A stretch of DNA of 12,806 nt from Mxb001 sp049317345 (GCA_049317345.1 JBMOIL010000069.1:1-12806), one strand, 5' to 3'. Counted from the stretch's first letter, positions 1-6,886 are shown. Numbers and translations: made by a program. The notes: generated by a model from the sequence alone, not told the origin.

Positions 1-527
1 CTGCCGTCGATGCCGGTGCCACCGTGGCCACGCACCTCTTCAATGCCATGCCGCCCCTGCTTCACCGAGACGCCGGGCCCGTGGGCGTCCTCCTCGCCGA
101 CCCGCGTGTGACCTGCGAGGTCATCGGCGACGGCATACATCTCGAGCCTGAGGTCGTCGCACTTGCACTCTCCGCGTCGGAGGGCCGCGGTGCGCTCGTC
201 ACCGATGCGATGTCGGCCGCTGGCGCCGGTGACGGCGACTATCGGATCGGGAGCCTCGATGTCGTGGTGCGCGATGGCGTTGCGCGCCTGCGCGAGGGCG
301 GAAGCCTCGCCGGTAGCACCCTGCTGATGGACTCCGCGCTTCGGCGTGCGGTGCGTCTCGCGGACCGCACGCTCGCCCAGGCGAGCAGGGCTGCATCCCT
401 GGCCCCGGCGATGGCCATGGGCCTATCCGATCGCGGTCGGCTCGCGGTGGGCCAACGTGCCGACATCGTGGCCCTGGACGCGGATCTGCGCGTGGTGCGC
501 GTCCTGCGGAGCGGGCAGTGGGTGTGA
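1..527 (+). CDS. nagA: N-acetylglucosamine-6-phosphate deacetylase, C-terminal part (5' end outside window)
   Basis: Cytoplasmic amidohydrolase that removes the acetyl group from GlcNAc-6-phosphate, giving glucosamine-6-phosphate and acetate in amino-sugar catabolism and cell-wall recycling. The reading frame is open from base 3 and ends at TGA 525-527. About 174 residues are visible, roughly the last 45% of a usual ~380-aa protein. Recognisable family blocks in order are the ATHLFNAMPPL segment with its substrate/metal-binding His, a GDGIHLEP segment with a second His, TDAMSAAGAGDG carrying the catalytic Asp, and a C-terminal GRLAVGQRADIVALD strand typical of amidohydrolases. An internal GTG at 24 lies inside the conserved core and is not a start. 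No frameshift is seen. The downstream ROK kinase and sugar transporter also concern sugar use, but they lie on the opposite strand, so a shared operon is excluded. Confidence 0.93.
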   Translation, partial: AVDAGATVATHLFNAMPPLLHRDAGPVGVLLADPRVTCEVIGDGIHLEPEVVALALSASEGRGALVTDAMSAAGAGDGDYRIGSLDVVVRDGVARLREGGSLAGSTLLMDSALRRAVRLADRTLAQASRAASLAPAMAMGLSDRGRLAVGQRADIVALDADLRVVRVLRSGQWV

Positions 528-546
528 CGACGCCCGCTTCCCCCAG

Positions 547-600
547 TGTGCAGCTGTGCGCCGGAATGGGCCCACATTCAGAAGCACGAGTGCACGCTCG
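547..600 (+). repeat. Left copy of a bipartite 54-bp element flanking the DUF559 gene
   Basis: The element consists of TGTGCAGCTGTGCGC (547-561), a 27-bp spacer, and AGTGCACGCTCG (589-600). The reverse complement of 1657-1710 has the same two blocks with 14/15 and 12/12 identities and exactly the same 27-bp spacing. The spacer itself agrees at only about 11 of 27 positions, including a short ATTC. The outer arms are also weakly self-complementary, so each copy is an imperfect palindrome. It begins 20 bp after the nagA stop and ends 167 bp before the DUF559 start. The function is unknown. It could be a mobile-element end, a REP-like dispersed repeat, an operator or a terminator. No SD or convincing -10 box was found in the rest of 528-767. 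Confidence 0.7.
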
Positions 601-767
601 TGTCCGAAGGGCCATGTGGCTCCGCGAGGGCGCGGGTCGGCGAGCGTCACCCGGATGAGCGGCCGCCGGTCGGTCTGGTGCCATCAACAGGCGGGCGGAG
701 GCGGGGTCATCCACGGTCGTGGTCGTGGGCCTGACCGACGCACTGCCCTTGCGGCCACCGTGCGGTC

Positions 768-1622
768 ATGTCGTCACCCGCCTTCTCCGTGACCGCCGCA
801 AGTCGGTCCCGCTATCTCCGCGGATTTTGGAGCCCGACCAGAGGTGTGCGCCTGCCCGCTGACCGACACGACCTCGTCGCGCGATGCGAGGCGTTGCGCG
901 TCGCGCTCCCGGAGCTCGTCGCGTTCTCCGGCGAGACGTCTATCGCGCTGTGGGAGGGAGTCGTCGGCTCGGACGAATCCCTCGAGGTCACTATTCCCGC
1001 AGGTGCCCATCCCGTGAGACGCGTCGGTGTCAGGGCCCGGCGCCGCGACCTCGTTGCGGGAGATGTGCTGGACATCCATGGCCTTCCCCTCACCTCACCC
1101 GGCCGCACGTTCGTCGACGTCGCTGAGCGCCTTTCGGTGCCGAATCTGGTGGCGGTGGGCGACGACTTTCTCCGGCGCAGGCTGTGCACGCGTGCGGATA
1201 TCGTCGCAGTGATTGGCCGGAGTGCGGGTCAGCGCGGCCTGCAAGCAGCCAAGAGGGCCGCGGCACTCCTTGATGCTCGGGCGGAATCCCCGCGTGAGTC
1301 ACTCACGCGGGCGCTCATCGCCGAAGCCTGCCTGCCCCCGCCCACGCCGCAGATCGAGATCTACGACTCGGTCGGGAGGTTCATCGCCCGGGGCGATCTC
1401 GTCTACGAGGATCTGAAGATCGTCATTGAGTACGACGGGTACCACCACTTGACCCTGGAGGGCCAGCGACGCGATGCTCGGCGCCGTGAAGAGTTGGGTC
1501 TGGAGCACTGGCTGATCGTGACCGTCGTTCCCGCTGACATTCACCGGCCGCAGCAGTTGATCGCTAAGGTCCTTCGGGCCTTGAGGGCGCGCGAAGCCCG
1601 ACTCACTGCAGGGCCGAGGTGA
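768..1622 (+). CDS. DUF559/Vsr-like domain protein, putative PD-(D/E)XK endonuclease
   Basis: Predicted protein of 284 aa. The C-terminal part (about 172-272) resembles the DUF559/very-short-patch-repair-like nuclease fold. It has ESPRESLTRAL at 173-183 as a possible leading acidic helix, IARGDLVYEDLKIVIEYDG at 206-224 with candidate metal ligands D210, E221 and D223, then HH at 226-227 and a following Arg-rich helix. The N-terminal part (about 1-165) resembles the AbiEi-like region often fused to DUF559 in actinobacteria; the segment LPLTSPGRTFVDVAERL at 106-122 is characteristic. ATG 768 is the only start candidate after the in-frame TGA at 732. No Shine-Dalgarno is visible. The role is inferred only: nucleases of this type may act in defence, repair or element mobility. 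The gene is alone on its strand, interrupts a sugar-related neighbourhood, and is bracketed by inverted elements at 547-600 and 1657-1710. Confidence 0.82.
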   Translation: MSSPAFSVTAASRSRYLRGFWSPTRGVRLPADRHDLVARCEALRVALPELVAFSGETSIALWEGVVGSDESLEVTIPAGAHPVRRVGVRARRRDLVAGDVLDIHGLPLTSPGRTFVDVAERLSVPNLVAVGDDFLRRRLCTRADIVAVIGRSAGQRGLQAAKRAAALLDARAESPRESLTRALIAEACLPPPTPQIEIYDSVGRFIARGDLVYEDLKIVIEYDGYHHLTLEGQRRDARRREELGLEHWLIVTVVPADIHRPQQLIAKVLRALRAREARLTAGPR

Positions 1623-1656
1623 CATCCGACGCGTTGGGCTCAGGGGCCGTCTGCGC

Positions 1657-1710
1657 CGAGCGTGCACTTTTGCAGGGGAATCGGCCCGAGATCATGCGCA
1701 CAACTGCACA
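1657..1710 (-). repeat. Right copy of the bipartite 54-bp element, inverted relative to the left copy
   Basis: On the plus strand this reads CGAGCGTGCACT (1657-1668), a 27-bp spacer, then GCGCACAACTGCACA (1696-1710). It is the reverse complement of the left copy, with the same blocks and spacing. It begins 34 bp after the DUF559 stop and lies between two convergent genes. It is internally semi-palindromic: CGAGCGTGCACTT (1657-1669) pairs with AACTGCACATTCG (1702-1714) at 10 of 13 positions. That makes a terminator-like role an alternative to a mobile or REP-like one. Confidence 0.7.
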
Positions 1711-1749
1711 TTCGGCCGGGCCTGGGAAGTGGCCGGGCTGAGGGAGGTA

Positions 1750-1761
1750 CCTAGGCCTAGG
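1750..1761. repeat. 12-bp perfect palindrome CCTAGGCCTAGG
   Basis: A perfect palindrome made of two abutting CCTAGG units, centred on GGCC, 6 bp beyond the stop codon of the minus-strand ROK kinase. It is too short and lacks a loop, so it is not a convincing terminator hairpin. A dyad-symmetric protein-binding site is possible, but nothing nearby identifies the binder. Confidence 0.4.
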
Positions 1762-1767
1762 CGCTGG

Positions 1768-2769
1768 TCAGGCGTCGGGATCGGCTACGACGCCGATCTC
1801 GCCGGGAGGTGGCACCGTGTGCTCGACGCGCAACGCGGCTCCCATGGCGCCGCCGAGGTCGCCGAGTGCCGCGCTGAGCACCTGAGGTGCCCTTTCCGGG
1901 AGGATGAGGTGCGGGAGCATCGCCTCGCGGATGCGGTCGGCGAACGGCGCGCCCAGTCGCGTGCCGAGCCCGCCGCCGATGACCACGGCCTCGATGTCCA
2001 GGAGATTGACCGCACTCGCTGTCGCAAGGCCCAGTGCCCAGATCGCTCGGTCGATGAGGTGGACCGCGAGATGGTCGTTCTTCTCCAGAGCCTTGGCCCA
2101 GACGCCGCTCGACATCCGGGTGCGGCCCTTTTTCTCCATGATCTTGATGAGGTCGCTGTGCTTGCCATGATCGATGCGTCGGCGCGCCTCGGCCTCCATC
2201 GCGGCTCGGCCGGCGTATGCCTCGAGGCATCCCTTGCGTCCGCAGGGACAGGGCGCACCATCGGGTTCGACCACCATGTGGCCGACCTCGCCCGCAGCTC
2301 CCCTTCCGAGCCAGAGCTCGTCGTGGATCACGATGCCGCCGCCCACGCCCGTGCCGCAGAAGATGCCGAGCATCGAGGAGTAGGGGCGCCCTGCACCGAG
2401 GCGCGATTCCGCCATCACGCCCACCTGCACATCATTGGCGAGTTCGATGGGTACGCCGAGCGCCGCGCGTAATGGTGCCGAGACTTCGATGGTGCCGAGC
2501 CAATCCGGGAGGTTGCCCGCGTGGCTCACCGTGCCGGCGTCGTGATCGATCTGCCCGGGGGAGCCGACCCCGACCCCGACGAGCAGGGCCGGGTCGATGC
2601 CCGCATCGGCCATGGCCTGACGGACGGAGTCAACCATCGCGTCCAGGACGCCAGCAGGTCCCCGGTCCTGCGGCGTGGCCAGCCGGCACTGGCCCAGGAC
2701 GGCACCCTCCGGATCCACGATGACCGTCTGGATCTTGGTGCCCCCGAGGTCCACTCCCGCACGCAGCAT
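1768..2769 (-). CDS. ROK family sugar kinase (glucokinase-like)
   Basis: Predicted 333-aa cytoplasmic kinase that would phosphorylate an incoming sugar with ATP. The ATP phosphate-binding motif DLGGTK is at 7-12. The sugar-binding/catalytic segment ELANDVQVG (109-117) contains the expected Asp (D113). A glycine-rich GTGVGGG block is at 139-145. The ROK zinc signature runs from H164 through C174, C176 and C181 to E183. The C-terminal GGGLGT loop is at 265-270. There is no N-terminal helix-turn-helix, so this is the kinase rather than the repressor branch of ROK. Its ATG shares one base with the TGA of the upstream transporter gene (TGATG), which suggests translational coupling. Glucose is the likeliest substrate from the resemblance to glucokinases, but other hexoses or N-acylhexosamines cannot be excluded. 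I therefore give no symbol. Confidence 0.9.
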   Translation of the reverse strand: MLRAGVDLGGTKIQTVIVDPEGAVLGQCRLATPQDRGPAGVLDAMVDSVRQAMADAGIDPALLVGVGVGSPGQIDHDAGTVSHAGNLPDWLGTIEVSAPLRAALGVPIELANDVQVGVMAESRLGAGRPYSSMLGIFCGTGVGGGIVIHDELWLGRGAAGEVGHMVVEPDGAPCPCGRKGCLEAYAGRAAMEAEARRRIDHGKHSDLIKIMEKKGRTRMSSGVWAKALEKNDHLAVHLIDRAIWALGLATASAVNLLDIEAVVIGGGLGTRLGAPFADRIREAMLPHLILPERAPQVLSAALGDLGGAMGAALRVEHTVPPPGEIGVVADPDA

Positions 2770-4178
2770 CAGCGCGTCTCCCTCTCCTCGGGTGCGGGCC
2801 AGTGCCCGCCGTGCTCCCAGTACTCCTGAATCGACTCCAGCTCACGGCCCTTCGTCTCCGGCGCAAGGCGCCAGACGAAAATCCAGGCGAGCACCGCGAG
2901 GATAGCGAAGATCCCGAAGGACCACGCCCCGCCGACCGTGTTGAGCACCGTGAGGAAGAACTGGACGATGATGATGTTGGCGATTAGATCCGACCCCAGC
3001 ATGGCGCTGGAGCCGTAGCCCCGAAGCCTTGCGGGGAAGCTCTCACTCGAGTAAATCCACACGAGGGCGCCGAATCCGAAGACGAAGCCGATGTTGATGC
3101 CGGCCAGCCCAAGGAAGCCCAGAACCACCTGAGCGGTGGAGAAGGTGTCCCCCTCCTGGGTCGCGAACGTCACCACCATGACGAGCTGCGACACGATCAT
3201 GACGGTGATGCCGGTGAGCAGGATCGGTCGGCGCCCCCAACGATCCACCACACTCATCGAGGCGAGTACGGCGACGAGCGCCATGCATTGCACGAGCGTG
3301 GACATGAGGATCGACTGAGTCTTGGTCGTCACCCCCATCGCTTCGAAGATCCGCGGTCCGTAGGCGACGGTGGCGTTGATGCCGGTGATCTGGATGAAGA
3401 AGCCGAGTCCGACGACGAAGAGAGTGGCGCGCAGGTAGGGCTTGCGAAGCATCTCTCGGACGCGTCCTTGCCCCTCGGTGGCACACGTCGCCTGAATGCT
3501 GGCCAGAACGGAGTCCACGTCCTCGGGCGCGGTGGTCCGGCTCAGGGACACCCGGGCTTCCTCGACGCGTCCCCGGAGCACGAGGTAGCGCGCGGTCTCG
3601 GGCAGGCGCAGCAGTGCGGGGATGAGGAGCAGCGCCGGAAGTGCTGCGAGCCCGAGCATCACGCGCCAACTGAGGGACTCGGTGACGGCGCTCAGCGCGA
3701 GTGCGGCGAGATATCCCAGGATGATGCCGACCACTGCGGCTACCTGGTAGGCGACGAGGGTCGCTCCCCGGATGCGCGCGGGCACTGACTCCGCCACGAA
3801 GATCGGTACGGCGACGAGCGAGATGCCGATCATGATCCCGAGGAGCAGGCGCGCCACCCCGAGCATCACGGGTGAAACGGCGAGCGCACTCGCGAGGCAG
3901 AAGACGACGTAGCCGCAGGCGACGGTGACGATGGTCGGCTTGCGACCAAGACGATTGATGATGAATCCACCGGCCAGGACGCCGAGAAGCTCACCGTAGA
4001 CCGTCGCGGTCACGATGGTCTCGACGGCTCCCTCGTTGCTCCGCAGGTCGAAGTAGTCCTGGAAGTACAGCTGGGCGCCCGCGACATTGGAGCTGTCGTA
4101 GCCATAGATGACCCCGAGAGTGGTCGCGCTGAGGGCAACGATCCACGCTGAGCGCGGGATGCGGCTCGCCGCGTTCAT
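2769..4178 (-). CDS. MFS sugar transporter, sugar porter family
   Basis: Predicted 469-aa, 12-helix membrane protein that imports a sugar, probably with protons. Sugar-porter signatures appear in order: YGYDSSNVAGAQ in helix 1 (25-36), NRLGRKP in loop 2-3 (75-81), PETARYL (193-199) in the position of PESPRWL, a central charged loop, QITGINATVAYGPRIF (263-278), DRWGRRP in loop 8-9 (312-318), SESFPARLRG (378-387) and PETKGRELE (440-448) at the C-terminus. The ATG at 4178 is preferred to the ATG at 4352 because a near-perfect SD, GGAGGTG, precedes it by 4 bases. The 58 extra residues of the longer form are also not transporter-like and would run antisense through the start of kup. The coupled downstream ROK kinase suggests uptake followed by phosphorylation. 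Substrate unknown. Confidence 0.9.
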   Translation of the reverse strand: MNAASRIPRSAWIVALSATTLGVIYGYDSSNVAGAQLYFQDYFDLRSNEGAVETIVTATVYGELLGVLAGGFIINRLGRKPTIVTVACGYVVFCLASALAVSPVMLGVARLLLGIMIGISLVAVPIFVAESVPARIRGATLVAYQVAAVVGIILGYLAALALSAVTESLSWRVMLGLAALPALLLIPALLRLPETARYLVLRGRVEEARVSLSRTTAPEDVDSVLASIQATCATEGQGRVREMLRKPYLRATLFVVGLGFFIQITGINATVAYGPRIFEAMGVTTKTQSILMSTLVQCMALVAVLASMSVVDRWGRRPILLTGITVMIVSQLVMVVTFATQEGDTFSTAQVVLGFLGLAGINIGFVFGFGALVWIYSSESFPARLRGYGSSAMLGSDLIANIIIVQFFLTVLNTVGGAWSFGIFAILAVLAWIFVWRLAPETKGRELESIQEYWEHGGHWPAPEERETR

Positions 4179-4182
4179 GGCA

Positions 4183-4187
4183 CCTCC
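4183..4187 (-). promoter_or_regulatory. Shine-Dalgarno that decides the transporter start
   Basis: On the minus strand GGAGG (part of GGGGGAGGTG) lies 4 bases before ATG 4178. It matches the anti-SD of 16S rRNA over at least seven bases and fixes the start of the sugar transporter. Confidence 0.75.
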
Positions 4188-4195
4188 CCCCGGGG

Positions 4196-4201
4196 AGGCT
4201 A
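4196..4201 (-). promoter_or_regulatory. Candidate -10 box TAGCCT for the transporter-kinase operon
   Basis: The minus strand reads TAGCCT, then six bases, then the G-run that carries the SD. If used, the transcript would start near 4189 and have a leader of only about 11 nt with the SD at its 5' end. No good -35 box is visible, and the flanking C- and G-runs could fold over the SD. Tentative. Confidence 0.35.
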
Positions 4202-4264
4202 GTGAGGGGGACCCCCGGGGCGTGACGCTTCGGTTAAGTTGCCACGGGACTGCCCCGCCGGCCC

Positions 4265-4270
4265 TAGGGT
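4265..4270 (+). promoter_or_regulatory. Candidate -10 box TAGGGT for kup
   Basis: TAGGGT ends 8 bases before the GTG start of kup at 4279, so the mRNA would be leaderless or nearly so. The same hexamer precedes dnaX at 7283-7288. No -35 box with normal spacing is evident; TTGCCA at 4239-4244 would need a 20-bp spacer. No SD precedes the GTG, which agrees with a leaderless start. Confidence 0.5.
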
Positions 4271-4278
4271 CTCTGAGC

Positions 4279-6144
4279 GTGAAGCAGCGCAGAGCGTCAA
4301 CGGGGATTCTTGCCCTGGGTTCTCTGGGTGTCGTGTTCGGCGACATCGGCACGAGCCCGCTCTACGCGTTCGGCGAGATCTTCCTGGGAGCCCACGACAT
4401 CCCTGCGACGACGGAGCGGGTGCTGGGTGCTCTCTCGCTCGTCTTCTGGACCCTGACGGTGATCGTCTCCCTGAAGTACGTCCTCATCGTGATGCGCGCG
4501 GACAACGAGGGCGAGGGCGGCATCATGTCGCTCGCATCGCTTGCCACAGCCGTCGTGCGACGGGCGAGGTCGGCGACGATCATCATGGTCTTCGGAGTTC
4601 TTGGTGCGTCCCTGTTTTATGGCGACGGCGTGATCACGCCCGCGATCTCTGTGCTTTCGGCCGTCGAAGGCCTCGAGCTCGTGGCACCCGGGCTGCAGGC
4701 CTTCGTGGTGCCGATAGCACTTGTCCTACTCGTCGGACTCTTCTCCATCCAGCGTTTCGGTACCCATCGCGTCGGCGCGATCTTCGGGCCGATCATGCTG
4801 GTCTGGTTCGCTGTCATCGGCGTCCTGGGACTGCTGAGCGTCGTCCAATCGCCCGAGGTCTTCGCCTCCCTGTCGCCCACGTATGCCGTGAGCTTTATGA
4901 TGAGCGACCCCTGGACTGCGTTCCTGGCACTCGGATCCGTCGTCCTGTGCGTGACGGGGGCCGAGGCTCTCTACGCCGACATGGGGCAGTTCGGGCGGCG
5001 TCCCATCCGCCTGTCCTGGTTTGTCATCGCCTCACCCGCGCTCTACCTCAACTATCTGGGTCAGGGTGCCCTGGTCCTGCGCGATCCATCTGCAGTCGAC
5101 AACCCCTTCTACCTGCTCGTCCCCGCGGCACTTCAACTGCCGATGGTCCTGCTGGCGACGGCTGCCACGCTCATCGCAGCGCAGGCCGTGATCTCCGGGG
5201 CCTTTTCCATGACGCAGCAGGCCATCCGCCTGGGTTACCTGCCACGGATGACCGTCGTGCACACCTCGGCCACGGAGCGAGGCCAGGTGTACGTGCCTTT
5301 CGTCAATTGGCTCCTCGCCGTGGCCGTCATCGGACTGGTCGTGGGCTTCCAGAGTTCGTCCAACTTGGCGTCGGCGTACGGCATCGCTGTCACAGGCACC
5401 TTCGTCATCACCACGTGTCTGATTGCGGTGGTCGCGCGCCGCCGGTGGCGCCTACCCTTGTGGATCGTCGTGCCTGGGCTAGGGATCTTCCTGGTCATCG
5501 ACGGGTCGTTCTTCGCTGCGAACCTGACCAAGTTCGATCACGGTGGTTGGTTCCCTCTCGTCGCCGCCACGGTGATCTTCGTGGTGCTCGCCAGCTGGCG
5601 CGTGGGTTTGACGCGTCTGGGTCAAGTGCTCGACGATCGAGTCCTGCCCCTTTCGGACATCACCACCGTCCTCAACGCGCCGGGAGTCACGCGTACTGAG
5701 GGCACTACGGTCTACATCACGAACGAAGAGGGAGTGCCGTACGCGCTCATCCGGCAGACTCGTCTGCTCGACGTGGTGCCTGCGAGCATCGTCATCTTGC
5801 GCATGCGCACAGCGGAAACGCCCTGGGTGGATCCGTCGGCCCGTCTCACGGTGAGCGAAGTTGCTGACGGTGTACTGGATGCGGTTCTTCTCAGCGGCTA
5901 CATGGAGCGCTCGGATCCTGCCGCGACGGTCGAACTGATCGCTTCACGCTACCCGCAGGTCGATGCACTCAATTGCCGCTACACCTTCTACACGGTGCAC
6001 TGCGAGGTAGCCGCCACGGGGCCGGTGCGCTGGTTGGCAAGAGAGATCTTCGCCTTCATGCAGCGCAATGCCACGTGTGAGCAGAGGTACTACCACCTGC
6101 CCCCGGAGCGCGTCATGGAACTCGGACGCGTCGTAGCCCTCTAG
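4279..6144 (+). CDS. kup: Low-affinity potassium uptake protein, Kup/KUP/HAK family
   Basis: Predicted 621-aa membrane protein that takes up K+ with protons. Family blocks are LGSLGVVFGDIGTSPLYAFG at about 13-32, DNEGEGGIMSL at 75-85, a run of about 12 hydrophobic helices to roughly residue 440, and a soluble C-terminal K_trans_C region (about 480-621) ending in the MELGRVVAL tail. GTG 4279 is chosen because conserved Kup sequence starts within 10 residues of it. The upstream in-frame extension from 4108 has no family similarity and overlaps the divergent transporter start. A TAGGGT box 8 bases upstream supports this start. The length is normal for the family. The gene ends at TAG 6142-6144, which shares the CTAG tetranucleotide with the stop of the convergent gene. 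Confidence 0.95.
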   Translation: MKQRRASTGILALGSLGVVFGDIGTSPLYAFGEIFLGAHDIPATTERVLGALSLVFWTLTVIVSLKYVLIVMRADNEGEGGIMSLASLATAVVRRARSATIIMVFGVLGASLFYGDGVITPAISVLSAVEGLELVAPGLQAFVVPIALVLLVGLFSIQRFGTHRVGAIFGPIMLVWFAVIGVLGLLSVVQSPEVFASLSPTYAVSFMMSDPWTAFLALGSVVLCVTGAEALYADMGQFGRRPIRLSWFVIASPALYLNYLGQGALVLRDPSAVDNPFYLLVPAALQLPMVLLATAATLIAAQAVISGAFSMTQQAIRLGYLPRMTVVHTSATERGQVYVPFVNWLLAVAVIGLVVGFQSSSNLASAYGIAVTGTFVITTCLIAVVARRRWRLPLWIVVPGLGIFLVIDGSFFAANLTKFDHGGWFPLVAATVIFVVLASWRVGLTRLGQVLDDRVLPLSDITTVLNAPGVTRTEGTTVYITNEEGVPYALIRQTRLLDVVPASIVILRMRTAETPWVDPSARLTVSEVADGVLDAVLLSGYMERSDPAATVELIASRYPQVDALNCRYTFYTVHCEVAATGPVRWLAREIFAFMQRNATCEQRYYHLPPERVMELGRVVAL

Positions 6145-6818
6145 GAGGCTGCAGGGCTTGCACTTTCCCCGCTGGGGGCGACGGGGTCGCTCGACGGCGC
6201 GGCGCTCGGCGAGCAGCCCGGGCCGCTGGGTGACGGCGACGGTGCAGCGAGCGCCGTATCGACCTCCGACTGCGGAGCAATGGAGGTGTACGCCGCACCG
6301 AGCACGGTGTCGATCGTCGCGTCCTTGCGGCCGTCGTCGACGAGTTCGGCGCCGGGAATGTAGAAGGACATGAGGCGCGCGGCCTGCTCGCCTGAGGGAC
6401 CGTGGCGGATCTCTGCGACCGTGGTGATGGTCTTGGCCAGAGGGTCGTTGTCGATCACTCCGATGAGGAAGCCACGCACCTGGAGCTCCTCAGCGGTGGA
6501 GGCTGCCAGGCCCGCTCGATCGGTGGCGTTGTAGACGTTGGAGGTCACCTGAGCGGGACTGGGCAGGCCTGCCCCGGGAGTGACGGTCACGGTGACACAG
6601 GGCTGGGGCTCGGGTGCTGCACTCGTGGCGGAGCCGTCCGTGGGGGCGGATGTGCCACCGGCGTCCGATGAGCCGGAGCCTTGGATGATGCGCGACAGGC
6701 CGTAGCCCGCGCCGAAGAGGATCACCATGCCAATGGCAACGAGGACGACTGCGATCACGGGGCTCTGCTTGCGCCGATGACGGGCGCTGGGCCGGGGGCC
6801 GCCGCTGGGAACGCTCAT
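6141..6818 (-). CDS. Membrane-anchored LytR_C (LytR C-terminal) domain protein
   Basis: Predicted 225-aa protein. A short basic cytoplasmic N-terminus (RHRRKQ at 13-18) precedes one transmembrane segment at about 20-44. A Gly/Ser/Thr-rich extracytoplasmic linker (47-73) follows, then a LytR_C-like domain at about 78-180, with SNVYNATDRAGLA (93-105) followed by a GF turn (116-117). The low-complexity Ser/Pro/Ala tail runs from about 190 to 225. This domain often accompanies LytR-CpsA-Psr cell-wall enzymes, but no LCP catalytic domain is present, so the role is unknown and probably envelope-related. ATG 6818 is preceded by AGGAGG (6828-6833) with 9-base spacing. A TAGACT box lies upstream at 6881-6886. 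Single Cys residues at 74 and 201 could form an extracellular disulfide. Confidence 0.85.
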   Translation of the reverse strand: MSVPSGGPRPSARHRRKQSPVIAVVLVAIGMVILFGAGYGLSRIIQGSGSSDAGGTSAPTDGSATSAAPEPQPCVTVTVTPGAGLPSPAQVTSNVYNATDRAGLAASTAEELQVRGFLIGVIDNDPLAKTITTVAEIRHGPSGEQAARLMSFYIPGAELVDDGRKDATIDTVLGAAYTSIAPQSEVDTALAAPSPSPSGPGCSPSAAPSSDPVAPSGESASPAAS

Positions 6819-6827
6819 CGAGCCTTT

Positions 6828-6833
6828 CCTCCT
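6828..6833 (-). promoter_or_regulatory. Shine-Dalgarno AGGAGG of the LytR_C gene
   Basis: A full-consensus AGGAGG on the minus strand, 9 bases before ATG 6818. It fixes this start. Confidence 0.75.
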
Positions 6834-6880
6834 GAGTTCGTCGCCGCAAGACGCATCGATGCGACCCGCGCGGTCTCATC

Positions 6881-6886
6881 AGTCTA
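6881..6886 (-). promoter_or_regulatory. -10 box TAGACT for the LytR_C gene
   Basis: The minus strand reads TAGACT, a good primary-sigma -10 hexamer also found before lysC and tRNA-Pro in this window. Predicted transcription start is near 6874, giving a leader of about 56 nt. No clear -35 box. Confidence 0.5.

Noticed and set aside
528..767. Short open frames in the gap between nagA and the DUF559 gene
   Set aside because: No SD, no conserved motifs and several overlapping frames of similar length; I see only the left element here.
1729..2472. A 247-codon plus-strand open frame opposite the ROK kinase
   Set aside because: It is antisense to a gene with complete ROK motifs and has no family resemblance.
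4108..4278. N-terminal extension of kup by 57 codons
   Set aside because: The extension is not Kup-like and overlaps the start of the divergent transporter; GTG 4279 sits right at the conserved N-terminus with a -10 box before it.
4179..4352. N-terminal extension of the sugar transporter by 58 codons from ATG 4352
   Set aside because: A near-perfect SD precedes ATG 4178, and the extra residues are not transporter-like and run antisense to kup.
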